The position numbers and the translations under genes are program-made. DNA of 64,000 nt from Micromonospora yangpuensis (GTDB taxonomy: Bacteria; Actinomycetota; Actinomycetes; Mycobacteriales; Micromonosporaceae), in contig NZ_FMIA01000002.1 in assembly GCF_900091615.1 (NCBI RefSeq), positions 5,332,001-5,396,000 of the forward strand. Direction: 5' to 3'. Positions within the stretch are counted from its first letter, which is position 1. Each line of letters begins with the position of its first letter. Below the pieces are notes generated by a model. The model made no database searches and was not told the DNA's origin. It saw only the letters and a program-made list of their open reading frames with translations. Positions 17,531 through 25,687 of the stretch are shown here, in pieces.

Positions 17531-19195
17531 TCACATCCGTTCCGGGGCGGAGACGCCGAGCAGGCGCAGCCCGTTGGCGATCACCGTACGGGTGGCGTCG
17601 TTGAGCCAGAGCCGGGCCCGGTGCAGGTCGGTGACCTCCTCGTCACCGCGCGGCAGGATCCGGCAGTTGTCGTAGAACCGGTGGTACGCCCCGGCCAGCT
17701 CCTCCAGGTAGCGGGCCACCCGGTGCGGCTCGCGCAGGTCGGCGGCGGCGGCCACCACCGCCGGGAACTCGGCGAGCGCCTTGAGCAGCTCGTTCTCCTT
17801 GTCGTGGTCGAGCAGCTCGGGGCGGAACGCGTCGGCGTCACCCCGGGTCAGCCCCACCTCGGCGGCGTTGCGCCCGACGCTGGCGGTCCGGGCCGCGACG
17901 TACTGCACGTAGTAGACCGGGTTGTCGCGGGTGGCCCGGGTCCACAGCTCGACGTCGATGTCGATCGGGGAGTCGCTGGAGTAGCGGGCCAGCACGTACC
18001 GGGAGGCGTCCACCCCGATCGCGTCGACCAGGTCCTCCAGGCTGACCACGGTGCCGGCGCGCTTGCTCATCCGCACCGGCTCACCGTCGCGGACCAGGTT
18101 GACCAGCTGGCCGATGAGGATCTCCAGGTTGACCGCCGGGTCGTCGCCGAAGCAGGCCGCCATCGCCTTCATCCGGCCGAGGTAGCCGTGGTGGTCGGCG
18201 CCCAGCATGATCACGACCCGGTCGAAGCCGCGCTCCCGCTTGTCCAGGTAGTAGGCGCAGTCGGCGGCGAAGTAGGTCCACTCGCCGTTGGACTTGCGCA
18301 GCACCCGGTCCTTGTCGTCGCCGAAGTCGGTGGTCCGCAGCCAGGTGGCCCCGTCGGCCTCGAAGAGGTGGCCCTGCTCACGCAGCCGGGTCAGGGCGTG
18401 CTCAAGCTCACCCCGGTCGTGCAGGTCCTTCTCGTTGAAGTAGGTGTCGAACTCCACCCCGAAGGAGCGCAGCGACGCCTTGATCTCCTCGAACATCAGC
18501 GCGACGCCCTCGGCCCGGAAGACCTCCTGGGCGGCGGCGGGGTCCAGGGTGCCCACCTCGGGCCGCTTCGCCCGGACCTGCTCGGCGATCTCGGCGATGT
18601 ACGCCCCGCCGTACCCGTCCTCGGGGGCCGGCTCGCCCCTGGCCGCAGCCAGCAGGGACCGGGCGAACCGGTCGATCTGGGAACCGGCGTCGTTGAAGTA
18701 GTACTCGGTGCCCACCTCGGCACCGGTGGCCCGCAGCAGCCGGCTCAACGCGTCACCGACGGCCGCCCAGCGGACCCCGCCGATGTGCACCGGGCCGGTC
18801 GGGTTGGCCGAGACGAACTCCAGGTTGATCTTCTGGCCGGCGAGCACGGCGCTCTCGCCGTACGCCGGGCCGGCCTCGACGATCGCGCGGGCCAGCTGGC
18901 CGGCGGCGGCGGCGTCGAGGCGGATGTTCAGGAAGCCCGGACCGGCGATCTCCACCGATTTGACGCCGGATGTCCGGCCGAGCTGCTCGGCCAGGGCGGT
19001 GGCCAGCTCCCGGGGCGGGACGCCCACCTTCTTGCTCAGCTGAAGGGCCAACGTCGAGGCGTAGTCACCGTGCTCGGGATTGCGGGGTCGCTCCACGGCG
19101 GTCCGCCCGGGCAGTGCGGCGCGGTCCAGCCCCCGCTCGGCGAAGACGGCGTGGGCAGCGGAGAGTACGGCCTCGGCTAGTTCAGCAGGAGTCAC
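17531..19195 (-). CDS. argS: Arginyl-tRNA synthetase
   Basis: A 554-residue class I synthetase. The N-terminal Add-1 domain recognises the tRNA D-loop; the HIGH signature appears as [12 protein letters not shown] near residue 130, and the KMSKS loop as [11 protein letters not shown] near 375. A DALR anticodon domain ends in [12 protein letters not shown]. The GTG at 19195 has no ribosome site but a -10 box six bases upstream, so translation is probably leaderless. It heads the argS-lysA-hom-thrC group. Confidence 0.97.
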   Translation of the reverse strand: MTPAELAEAVLSAAHAVFAERGLDRAALPGRTAVERPRNPEHGDYASTLALQLSKKVGVPPRELATALAEQLGRTSGVKSVEIAGPGFLNIRLDAAAAGQLARAIVEAGPAYGESAVLAGQKINLEFVSANPTGPVHIGGVRWAAVGDALSRLLRATGAEVGTEYYFNDAGSQIDRFARSLLAAARGEPAPEDGYGGAYIAEIAEQVRAKRPEVGTLDPAAAQEVFRAEGVALMFEEIKASLRSFGVEFDTYFNEKDLHDRGELEHALTRLREQGHLFEADGATWLRTTDFGDDKDRVLRKSNGEWTYFAADCAYYLDKRERGFDRVVIMLGADHHGYLGRMKAMAACFGDDPAVNLEILIGQLVNLVRDGEPVRMSKRAGTVVSLEDLVDAIGVDASRYVLARYSSDSPIDIDVELWTRATRDNPVYYVQYVAARTASVGRNAAEVGLTRGDADAFRPELLDHDKENELLKALAEFPAVVAAAADLREPHRVARYLEELAGAYHRFYDNCRILPRGDEEVTDLHRARLWLNDATRTVIANGLRLLGVSAPERM

Positions 19196-19201
19196 CGAAC
19201 C

Positions 19202-19207
19202 ATGTTA
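19202..19207 (-). promoter_or_regulatory. -10 box for a leaderless argS transcript
   Basis: TAACAT on the minus strand ends six bases before the argS GTG, which puts the predicted transcription start on the start codon. No clear -35 box is seen. Confidence 0.5.
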
Positions 19208-19294
19208 TCGGGGGTAGACTCGGTCCCCGCGGCGGCGACCCCGTACCCGACCCGACCCGCCCGCTCCCCTGACCGACCGACCTGACGAGGCCCG

Positions 19295-20137
19295 ATGAGC
19301 ATCAGTACCCCGGGCGGCAACCAGCGCCGTCCGTCCGTGGTCAGCACCGGCAAGAAGCCGGCGGCTGGCCGGCCCGCCGCCGGTGACAAGCCCACGGCCA
19401 GCGCCAAGACCGGGGCCAACGCCAAGACCGGGGGCAAGGCCGGTGCCGGCAGGCCGGGCAACCGCGCCGGTGGCGGCAAGGGCCGCAAGATCACTCCGGT
19501 CAAGGTCAGCCAGGGCCGCGCCTGGGGCCCGATCGCGCTCTTCGTCGCCGTCGGGGTCCTGGCCACCGCCATCATCGGGTACGGCGCTTGGGCGTCCTTC
19601 CAGGGCTCCAAGCCGTGGGAGGACCGGGCCGACGGTATCGAGGGCATCACGAACTTCCGCAAGACCGACCCGGAGCTGGTCAAGGGCAGCAACCACCAAC
19701 CCGGCTCGGTTCAGTACGCCCAGTCCCCGCCGGTGGCCGGGCCGCACAACGACAGCTGGCAGAACTGCATGGGCGACGTCTACGACGCTCCGATCGCCAG
19801 CGAGCACGCGGTGCACAGCCTGGAGCACGGCGCGGTGTGGATCACCTACCGCCCGGACCTGCCGGCCGACCAGGTGACGGCGCTCGCCGAGAAGGTGCGC
19901 GGCAACGAGAAGATGATGCTCAGCCCGTTCCAGGGCCAGGACAAGCCGATCTCGTTGCAGGCCTGGGGCTACCAGCTCAAGGTGGACAACGCCGACGACA
20001 GCCGGATCGACGAGTTCGTCAAGACGCTGCGGGTGAACGCCTCGATCGAGGGCCCGAACGCGCTCTGCTCGCAGGGCATCACCGCCACCGGGACCACCCC
20101 GCGCGACGGTTCGCAGATGCCGCAGACGCAGGGCTGA
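19295..20137 (+). CDS. DUF3105 membrane-anchored protein
   Basis: A 280-residue protein. Residues 1-75 are a basic, Gly/Ala/Lys-rich cytoplasmic tail with repeated AKTGANAKTGG units; one membrane helix follows (about 77-98), and the rest is extracytoplasmic. The DUF3105 core shows YAQSPPVAGPHNDSW, a single Cys in NCMGDVYD, and HSLEHGAVWITY, with conserved histidines that may bind metal. The molecular function is not established. The ATG has GACGAGG upstream. The DUF305 gene follows after 16 bases, so the two are likely one operon, divergent from argS. Confidence 0.85.
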   Translation: MSISTPGGNQRRPSVVSTGKKPAAGRPAAGDKPTASAKTGANAKTGGKAGAGRPGNRAGGGKGRKITPVKVSQGRAWGPIALFVAVGVLATAIIGYGAWASFQGSKPWEDRADGIEGITNFRKTDPELVKGSNHQPGSVQYAQSPPVAGPHNDSWQNCMGDVYDAPIASEHAVHSLEHGAVWITYRPDLPADQVTALAEKVRGNEKMMLSPFQGQDKPISLQAWGYQLKVDNADDSRIDEFVKTLRVNASIEGPNALCSQGITATGTTPRDGSQMPQTQG

Positions 20138-20153
20138 CCAGGGAGAAGAGCCG

Positions 20154-20819
20154 ATGACCGTACCCGTGACGGCCGACCGCGACGAGGTCGAGACGCCGGC
20201 CGCCGCCGACGGGGGCCGATCAACGCCCCGCCGGTTCGGCACCGCGGTGCTCGCCGCCGCCGTCGTGGTCGGCCTGCTCCTCGGGTACGCCGGCGGCCTG
20301 CTCACCCCCGGGCTGACCCGCCCCGGCGACAACTCAGCCGAGGCGGGTTTCGCCCGGGACATGACCACCCACCACGCCCAGGCGGTGGCCATGGGGCTGA
20401 TCGCCTACCAGCGCGGCACCGACTCCGAGGTTCGCCAGATCGGGGTGGACATCGCGCTTGCCCAGCAGGGCGAGATGGGCACCATGCAGACCTGGCTGCG
20501 CTCGTGGGACCTGGACCCGGCCGGCTCACAGCCCCGGATGGCCTGGATGGACGGGGCCGAGATGGTCAACGAGGGGCTGATGCCCGGGATGGCCAGCACC
20601 CAGGACATGGCCCGACTGGAGACCGCCCAGGGCCGGGAGCTGGACGTGCTCTTCCTGGAGCTGATGATCACCCACCACATGGGTGGCATCCACATGATCG
20701 ACGGGCTGCTGGAGCGCAGCGACGAGCCGGACGTGGTCCGGACCGCCCAGACCATGAAGAACACCCAGCAGACCGACCTGACCAATCTCCGCAACGCGCT
20801 GGAGCGGCTGAAGTCCTGA
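20154..20819 (+). CDS. DUF305 membrane-anchored protein with paired His-His motifs
   Basis: A 221-residue protein with one N-terminal membrane helix (about residues 26-45) and an extracytoplasmic four-helix DUF305 domain. The two family motifs are intact: MTTHHAQAVAMG and, in the repeat, MITHHMGGIHMID. The domain is ferritin/DINB-like, rich in Met and His, and relatives such as CopM bind copper. A role in periplasm-like metal handling is likely but inferred. GGGAGAAG precedes the ATG, and the DUF3105 gene lies 16 bases upstream. Confidence 0.88.
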   Translation: MTVPVTADRDEVETPAAADGGRSTPRRFGTAVLAAAVVVGLLLGYAGGLLTPGLTRPGDNSAEAGFARDMTTHHAQAVAMGLIAYQRGTDSEVRQIGVDIALAQQGEMGTMQTWLRSWDLDPAGSQPRMAWMDGAEMVNEGLMPGMASTQDMARLETAQGRELDVLFLELMITHHMGGIHMIDGLLERSDEPDVVRTAQTMKNTQQTDLTNLRNALERLKS

Positions 20820-21068
20820 CCCCGCCCACCACCGCGACAGCAGGGTGGGGTGGCCCGAATCGATGCAACCAAGTATTGACTCCGCCCGGAGGGGCCGATT
20901 CTTTCCAAGATCTTTCACGGCATGACCACGTTGAGGACGGCCGCCCGGTCCCGCTGGGCCGGTCAGGCAGCATGGGTGGGTTATGGGCGTTTTGCTCGAT
21001 TGTGCCGGTTGGGGGTTTTTCTACCCACATATCGTGACCAGGAGTGATTCGGGCTCGTTGCGCAGGAC

Positions 21069-21761
21069 GTGGGGGTTGCACTCAGAGACGCGCGGCGGTC
21101 GGTGACCAGTTGGTGCCGACGGCACACCATCGGCGGTGACGGGACGGTGGCAGCCGTCCGTCGCGGACATCGGCAGGGCGAGCCGGGAACGCTCAGCCGT
21201 GAACAGGAACTCGAACTCATCGACGTGCTGCGGGGGGTCCACCCCGACGAGTTCGGGCTGGACGAGGAACTCTGGACCCGGCAGAGCCTGGGCGCCCTGA
21301 TCCAGCGCCGGTTCGGCCTGGCGTTGGAGAACGGCGCGGTCGGGGCGTACCTGCGGGCCTGGGGTTTGGGGCCACGCGAGCCGCGCGAGCGGGCCTGCGG
21401 GCTCTGCGTCGGCGCGGTCGAGCACTGGGTACGCCTGGAGTACCCGGCCATCACCCGGGCCGCCCAGGACCACCTCGCCGAGGTCTACTGGATCGGCCGG
21501 GTACGCCTGCGCGGCACCATGCCGGCGGCGGACATGATCTCCGCGGTGTCGTCCCGGGGTCGGGTGCGTTTCATGATCACCACCCCGTCGGTCGACCCGC
21601 CACTCCCCCGCGACTTCGTATTGCGGCTCAGCGGCGCGCAGGAGCGGCCGGTACACCTGATCATCGACGGCTCCTGGCCCCGCAACGAGTGGCCTCGCCG
21701 GCTGCCCCGTCGGATCGCGCTGCACCCGCTACCCAGCTGCGGCCGACCGCTCGCCGCCTGA
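21069..21761 (+). CDS. Winged-helix protein resembling an IS630-type transposase
   Basis: About 230 residues from a GTG with CAGGA upstream; the start is uncertain. Residues about 45-100 form a winged helix-turn-helix like that of IS630-family transposases (LSREQELELIDVLRG ... LGALIQRRFGLALENGAVGAYLRAWG). The C-terminal part vaguely follows the DDE_3 fold, with HLIIDGSWPRNEW in place of the second catalytic Asp region, but the full DDE triad is not recognisable and the protein is shorter than active transposases. No terminal inverted repeats or target duplications are seen around it. It may be a domesticated DNA-binding protein or a decayed element. Confidence 0.55.
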   Translation: MGVALRDARRSVTSWCRRHTIGGDGTVAAVRRGHRQGEPGTLSREQELELIDVLRGVHPDEFGLDEELWTRQSLGALIQRRFGLALENGAVGAYLRAWGLGPREPRERACGLCVGAVEHWVRLEYPAITRAAQDHLAEVYWIGRVRLRGTMPAADMISAVSSRGRVRFMITTPSVDPPLPRDFVLRLSGAQERPVHLIIDGSWPRNEWPRRLPRRIALHPLPSCGRPLAA

Positions 21762-21805
21762 GCCCGACACCGGATACCGATTCGGCGATCGGGGAGGACC
21801 TTTGC

Positions 21806-21811
21806 TAGTCT
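21806..21811 (+). promoter_or_regulatory. -10 box of the tRNA-Arg gene
   Basis: TAGTCT, preceded by TGC, lies 14 bases before the tRNA 5' end, the expected distance for a tRNA promoter with a short leader. Confidence 0.45.
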
Positions 21812-21825
21812 TCTCCAGTCGCTGA

Positions 21826-21900
21826 GCCCCCGTAGCTCAGGGGATAGAGCACCGCCCTCCGGAGGCGGGGGCGCAGGTTCGAATCCTGCCGGGGGCACCA
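21826..21900 (+). tRNA. tRNA-Arg, anticodon CCG
   Basis: A full cloverleaf can be folded: the 7-bp acceptor stem GCCCCCG/CGGGGGC, D-arm with AGCTCAGGGGATAGAGC, anticodon stem CCGCC/GGCGG around the loop CTCCGGA, and T-arm with GGTTCGAATCC. The anticodon CCG reads CGG, a very common arginine codon at this GC content. CCA is encoded. It has its own -10 box and terminator, so it is a single-gene unit. Confidence 0.97.
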
Positions 21901-21918
21901 GGATCGACCAGCACGAAG

Positions 21919-21953
21919 AACCCCCTGACCAGGCAACATTCGGTCAGGGGGTT
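21919..21953 (+). terminator. Terminator of the tRNA-Arg gene
   Basis: A perfect 12-bp inverted repeat (AACCCCCTGACC and complement) with an 11-base loop and a short T-run, 18 bases after the tRNA. Confidence 0.88.
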
Positions 21954-22228
21954 TACTCGTGCGGCCGGCCGTCAACGGCCTTCGCGGGTGTCTGTGCCGA
22001 GGGCGTGCCGACGTTCAGCGCGGTTTCCGGCGCGGCCTGGAGCCGCGGTTGATCGACCCTCTGGGCGAGCACGATCCCGGACGCCGGAGCTACCCGACCC
22101 CGGCCGGCAGGTTCCGCCGCTGACCCCGTTCCCCCGCCGAGGTCGGCTCGACGTGGGGTGGCGACGTCGGAGGGTATCGTGCCGGGGTACCGCGCCGCAC
22201 GACCTGCCAGGGAGTCTGTGATGGATGC

Positions 22229-23245
22229 ATGCTGACCTCCGGACGGGGCGTGGTCGGCGGGAAGGGCGGGCTCTCCGGACGGAACGTTGTCGCCGGGATG
22301 GAGCGGCACCAGGTCGTGGTCTACCTGGGCGCGATCGTCGCGGGGGCGGTGGTGGGCTGGCTGGCCCCGGGCGCCGGCCCCGCACTGGAACACCTGATCA
22401 ACCCGGTCCTGGGCACCCTGCTGTACGTCACGTTCCTGCAGGTCCCGGCGAGGCGGCTGCTGGCCTCGCTGCGGGACGGGCGGTTCGTGGCGGCGACGCT
22501 GGTGGTCAACTTCCTGGTGGTGCCGCTGGTGGTGGCGGCGATGTTCGTGGCGCTCCCCGCCGACCAGGCGGTCCGGATGGGGGTGCTGCTGGTCCTGCTC
22601 ACCCCGTGCGTCGACTACGTGATCGTGTTCAGCCGGCTGGCCGGTGGCAGCAGTGAACGCCTGTTGGCGGCCACGCCGCTGCTGCTGATCGCGCAGATGC
22701 TGCTGCTGCCGGCGTACCTGCTGGTGTTTCTCGGTGGGGGGCTGGCCGACGCGGTCGAAGCCGGGCCGTTCGTCCGGGCCTTCCTGGTGTTGATCGTGAT
22801 CCCGCTGGCGCTGGCCTGGACGACGCAGGCCTGGGCGGGACGACGCCGGGCCGGGATGGTGGTGACCGGGGCGTTCGGGGCCACGATGGTCCCGCTGATG
22901 GCCGCGACGCTGTTCGTGGTGGTCGCCTCCCAGGTGCCGAAGGTGGGCGAGGGCTTCGCCGAGGTGGTCGCCGTGGTGCCGTTCTACCTGCTGTTCCTGG
23001 TGGTGATGGCGGTGGCCGGGCTGGGCGTGGCCCGGGTGTTCCGGCTGGACGTGGCGGCGCGGCGGGCGGTGGTCTTCAGCGGTGCGACCCGCAACTCCCT
23101 GGTGGTGCTCCCGCTGGCGCTGGCCCTGCCCGAGCAGCTGGCGCTCGCCGCGGTGGTCGTGGTGACCCAGACCCTGGTGGAGGTGGTGGGCATGGTGGCC
23201 TACGTACGGCTGGTCCCCCGGCTGGTCAAGGAGGATCCCCGGTGA
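22229..23245 (+). CDS. SBF/ACR3-like permease (arsenic-resistance-protein-like)
   Basis: About 338 residues, ten predicted membrane helices, of the bile acid:sodium symporter superfamily. The start at 22229 is the longest option; ATG 22298, giving MERHQVVVYLGAIVAG, fits the family opening better. Helix 4 carries LLTPCVDYVIVFSRLAGG, where the conserved Cys of ACR3 arsenite exporters is expected, so efflux of arsenite or an anion is possible. No arsR or arsC is nearby. The stop codon overlaps the next gene (GTGA), so the two permeases are translationally coupled. Confidence 0.75.
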   Translation: MLTSGRGVVGGKGGLSGRNVVAGMERHQVVVYLGAIVAGAVVGWLAPGAGPALEHLINPVLGTLLYVTFLQVPARRLLASLRDGRFVAATLVVNFLVVPLVVAAMFVALPADQAVRMGVLLVLLTPCVDYVIVFSRLAGGSSERLLAATPLLLIAQMLLLPAYLLVFLGGGLADAVEAGPFVRAFLVLIVIPLALAWTTQAWAGRRRAGMVVTGAFGATMVPLMAATLFVVVASQVPKVGEGFAEVVAVVPFYLLFLVVMAVAGLGVARVFRLDVAARRAVVFSGATRNSLVVLPLALALPEQLALAAVVVVTQTLVEVVGMVAYVRLVPRLVKEDPR

Positions 23246-24483
23246 CCGCGGCGCAGCAGACCGACGGCACACTCGGCAAGGCCCACCCGGCCGCACCCGC
23301 GCGGGCCCCGTCGCTGGTGGCCCTGATTCTCCTGCTCGGGGTCGGCCCGTTCGCCACCGACGCCTACATCGCCGCCCTGCCGGAGCTGCAACGTTCCCTG
23401 CCGACAAGCGCGGCCGTCGCCCAGCTCACCCTGACCGCGTTCATCGTCGGGTTGGCCGTCGGGCAACTCCTCCTCGGCCCGCTCAGCGACGCCTGGGGAC
23501 GTCGGCGGATGCTGCTGGTCGGCTGCGCCCTGTTCGCCGTCGCGTCGGTGGTCTGTGCCGTCGCCCCGAACGGCCCGGTCCTGGTGGCGGCCCGCCTGGC
23601 GCAGGGCATCGTGGCCGGCGGCGGGGTGGCGCTGGGCCGGGCCACGGTCACCGACACCCACCGGGGTGACCGGGCCGCCGCCACCTTCGGCCTGATCACC
23701 TCGGTCACCTTCCTCGGCCCGGTCGTCGCCCCGGCCGTCGGCGGGTTGATCCTCGCCCACGGCACCTGGCGTACGGTCTTCGCCGCGCTGGCCGGGCTCG
23801 GCGTGGCGATGTTCGTCGCGGTCTTCCTCGGCATCGCCGAGACACTACCGGCGCACCGCCGCCAACCCGCCGGCCTGCGCCAGACCGGCGCACGCCTGGC
23901 CGACCTGGCCGGAGACTGGTCGTTCATGCGGCACGTCGCCCTGGTCGGCCTGGCCGTCGGCGGCTTCTTCGTCTACATCGGCGGGTCGTCGTTCGTCTTC
24001 CAGTCGGCCTTCGCGGTCAGTCCGTCGAGGTACACGATCATCTTCGCCACCAACGCCGCCGCGATGGCCGGCGCCGGGCTGCTCTTCCGGATGCTGGTGT
24101 TCCGGGTCGGCGCGCTGCGGCTGCGTACCGTCGGGGTGACCGCCTCCACCCTGGCCGCGCTGGGGCTGCTCGCCGCCGCCCTGGTCGACCCGGCCCGGGT
24201 GCCGCTGGCCGTGCCGTGGGCTCTGCTCTGTGTCGTCGTCGGCGGCATGGGCTTCACCATGCCGGCCACCACCGCCCTCGCCCAGGAGGCCGGCCGGCGC
24301 TCCGCCGGCACCGCCGCCGCCCTGCAGGGCGGGCTCAGCTTCCTGGTGGGCGCGCTGGTCACGCCGCTTACCGGTCTCCTCGGGTACGACACCCTGCTGC
24401 CCATGGCCGCGTCGATGGCGTTCTTCTTCGTCGCCGCCTCCGTCCTGCTGTGGGCGATCTCGCGCCCCCACCCGAGCACCTGA
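23242..24483 (+). CDS. Bcr/CflA-type MFS drug exporter
   Basis: A 413-residue, 12-helix major facilitator. The first helix carries GPFATDAYIAALPELQ and is followed by QLLLGPLSDAWGRRRM, both typical of Bcr/CflA drug:proton antiporters. It overlaps the SBF/ACR3-like gene by four bases. The substrate is unknown; coupling to an ACR3-like gene suggests the two exporters act on related toxic compounds, which is inference. Confidence 0.88.
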   Translation: MTAAQQTDGTLGKAHPAAPARAPSLVALILLLGVGPFATDAYIAALPELQRSLPTSAAVAQLTLTAFIVGLAVGQLLLGPLSDAWGRRRMLLVGCALFAVASVVCAVAPNGPVLVAARLAQGIVAGGGVALGRATVTDTHRGDRAAATFGLITSVTFLGPVVAPAVGGLILAHGTWRTVFAALAGLGVAMFVAVFLGIAETLPAHRRQPAGLRQTGARLADLAGDWSFMRHVALVGLAVGGFFVYIGGSSFVFQSAFAVSPSRYTIIFATNAAAMAGAGLLFRMLVFRVGALRLRTVGVTASTLAALGLLAAALVDPARVPLAVPWALLCVVVGGMGFTMPATTALAQEAGRRSAGTAAALQGGLSFLVGALVTPLTGLLGYDTLLPMAASMAFFFVAASVLLWAISRPHPST

Positions 24484-24492
24484 TTGCGCCTT

Positions 24493-24511
24493 GTATAGCA
24501 TCCGCTATACT
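24493..24511 (+). promoter_or_regulatory. Promoter and palindromic operator of the higBA-like locus
   Basis: GTATAGC (24493-24499) and GCTATAC (24504-24510) form a 7-bp inverted repeat with a four-base centre. The right arm contains the -10 box TATACT (24506-24511), six bases before the toxin ATG. An antitoxin bound here would block the promoter, the normal type II autoregulation. Confidence 0.65.
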
Positions 24512-24517
24512 CCGAAA

Positions 24518-24783
24518 ATGGCTACGGGCGAGTGGGAGATCTACCTCGTCAACGAGGTACAGGAGTGGATCGACAGCCTCGATCCACTCACCCACGCCCG
24601 TGTCGTGCACACCATCGACCTGCTCGCCGACGCCGGCCCTGGGCTGGGCCGGCCGCTGGTCGACACGATCCACGGATCGTCGATCGCCAACCTCAAGGAG
24701 CTGCGCCCCGGCACCGTACGCATCCTGTTCGCCTTGAGATCTACCTGAAGGAACGCGCCGAGGAGAAGGGCCGACAGCCATGA
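24518..24783 (+). pseudogene. Broken HigB/RelE-type toxin (internal deletion and frameshift)
   Basis: The N-terminal 70 or so residues match actinobacterial HigB-type mRNA interferases: WEIYLVNEVQEWIDSLDP, GLGRPLVDTIHGS and NLKELRPG. The frame runs into a stop at 24748 after RILFALRST. The family's C-terminal end, YLKERAEEKGRQP, is present in another frame from about 24735 to the TGA at 24783. The middle part usually found between them, with the segment ending GDK and about 30-40 residues, is missing. Active toxins are about 115-125 residues, so this copy should be inactive. The old stop overlaps the antitoxin ATG as ATGA, showing the ancestral operon. Confidence 0.75.
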
Positions 24784-25097
24784 GCAGCTACGTACGCTGG
24801 CGCGACATCCGCGCTGCTCACGTCGAGCGTGCCGGCGGCGAGCATACCGTCGAAGAAGGCAGGCAAGAACTACTCGCCACCGTGGTCGGACACCGCCTCG
24901 CCGAGATACGCCGCGCCCGCAGCCTGACCCAACAGCAGGTCGCCGACCGCATGGGGGTCACCAAAGGCCGCGTCTCCCAGATCGAACAAGGCAAGATCTC
25001 CGGCCAAGACATCGTCGCCCGCTACGCCGCCGCCCTCGGCGGACGCCTCCACCAAGCGATCTACTTCGACGACGGCGACATCGCCGCCATCGCATAG
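24780..25097 (+). CDS. HigA-type XRE antitoxin
   Basis: A 105-residue DNA-binding protein with a Cro/C1-type helix-turn-helix at about residues 40-75 (HRLAEIRRARSLTQQQVADRMGVTKGRVSQIEQG, split here as HRLAEIRRARSLTQQQ and VADRMGVTKGRVSQIEQG). The frame is intact although the partner toxin is broken. It probably still binds the palindrome at 24493-24510. The ATG overlaps the ancestral toxin stop, and GGAGAAGGG lies upstream inside the toxin remnant. Confidence 0.85.
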   Translation: MSSYVRWRDIRAAHVERAGGEHTVEEGRQELLATVVGHRLAEIRRARSLTQQQVADRMGVTKGRVSQIEQGKISGQDIVARYAAALGGRLHQAIYFDDGDIAAIA

Positions 25098-25149
25098 CTC
25101 AACCAGTACGCCAGTGTCCGACTGGCTCCACACCGTCATAGGGGATCAT

Positions 25150-25481
25150 AAGCGGCCCGGCTGACCGCTCAGGCCTTCGACATCGGCGGACCGACCCCGG
25201 TCATCTTCCCACAACGGGTGACCACCGGTCGCGATCACCGCACCCGCCGCCGACCCCGCATCCCCATCGGTGTCGACAGTGACCTCGACCAACTGCTTCT
25301 CGCCGTCACCGACGATCAGATCCACCACCGGACGCGCCTCGGTGACACCCAACTCCGGATCCGTGGCAACAACCTCGTCACCGACCTCGACGTCCTCGAT
25401 CGCCCGGTAGCCACCGTCGGCCATCAGGACCGTGGTACCCGGCACGAAACTGTTCGTCCGGCAACTACCACCCTTCGACGC
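25150..25481 (-). pseudogene. Displaced fragment of the RHS pretoxin Hint domain
   Basis: This stretch repeats 26741-27072 of the RHS gene in the same orientation at a constant offset of 1,591 bases. I count about eight mismatches over the best 270 bases. It encodes CRTNSFVPGTTVLMADG and the Hint body as far as TGGHPLW, then degenerates and stops at 25146. It has no toxin tip after it and no visible start of its own. Such orphan cassettes are known downstream of RHS and other polymorphic toxin genes and can recombine with the main gene. Here only the Hint part is left. Confidence 0.8.
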
Positions 25482-25537
25482 TCTTCTACACCAACGGTCA
25501 TGGCCCAGACATGGTCGAAATCCTCCTGTCCCATGCT

Positions 25538-25571
25538 GAAGCTCCGCCAGGGCAGGCCCTGGCGGAGCTTC
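25538..25571. terminator. Strong hairpin terminator between orphan Hint and immunity gene
   Basis: A perfect 15-bp inverted repeat (GAAGCTCCGCCAGGG and complement) with the loop CAGG, followed on the plus strand by TTA and preceded by few T residues. It lies about 115 bases beyond the immunity-gene stop and could work in both directions. Confidence 0.75.
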
Positions 25572-25687
25572 TTACTGCATCGTGATTCGTGATTTATTCA
25601 AGTAGACGTAGTGCCCGACTCTTACAAATCGCGAGGATAGGTTCTCAATTCCGGCACCCTTAGCTCACGATTCGCACATCGGATCAC

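Noticed and set aside
21826..21900. tRNA-Arg as attachment site of an integrated element covering the RHS region
   Set aside because: No duplicate of the tRNA 3' end and no integrase are seen in the window.
25483..25585. Short plus-strand frame ending VEILLSHAEAPPGQALAELL before a stop at 25583
   Set aside because: It looks protein-like but has no start, reads out of the reversed Hint copy and overlaps a perfect terminator stem; it is probably chance or a remnant.
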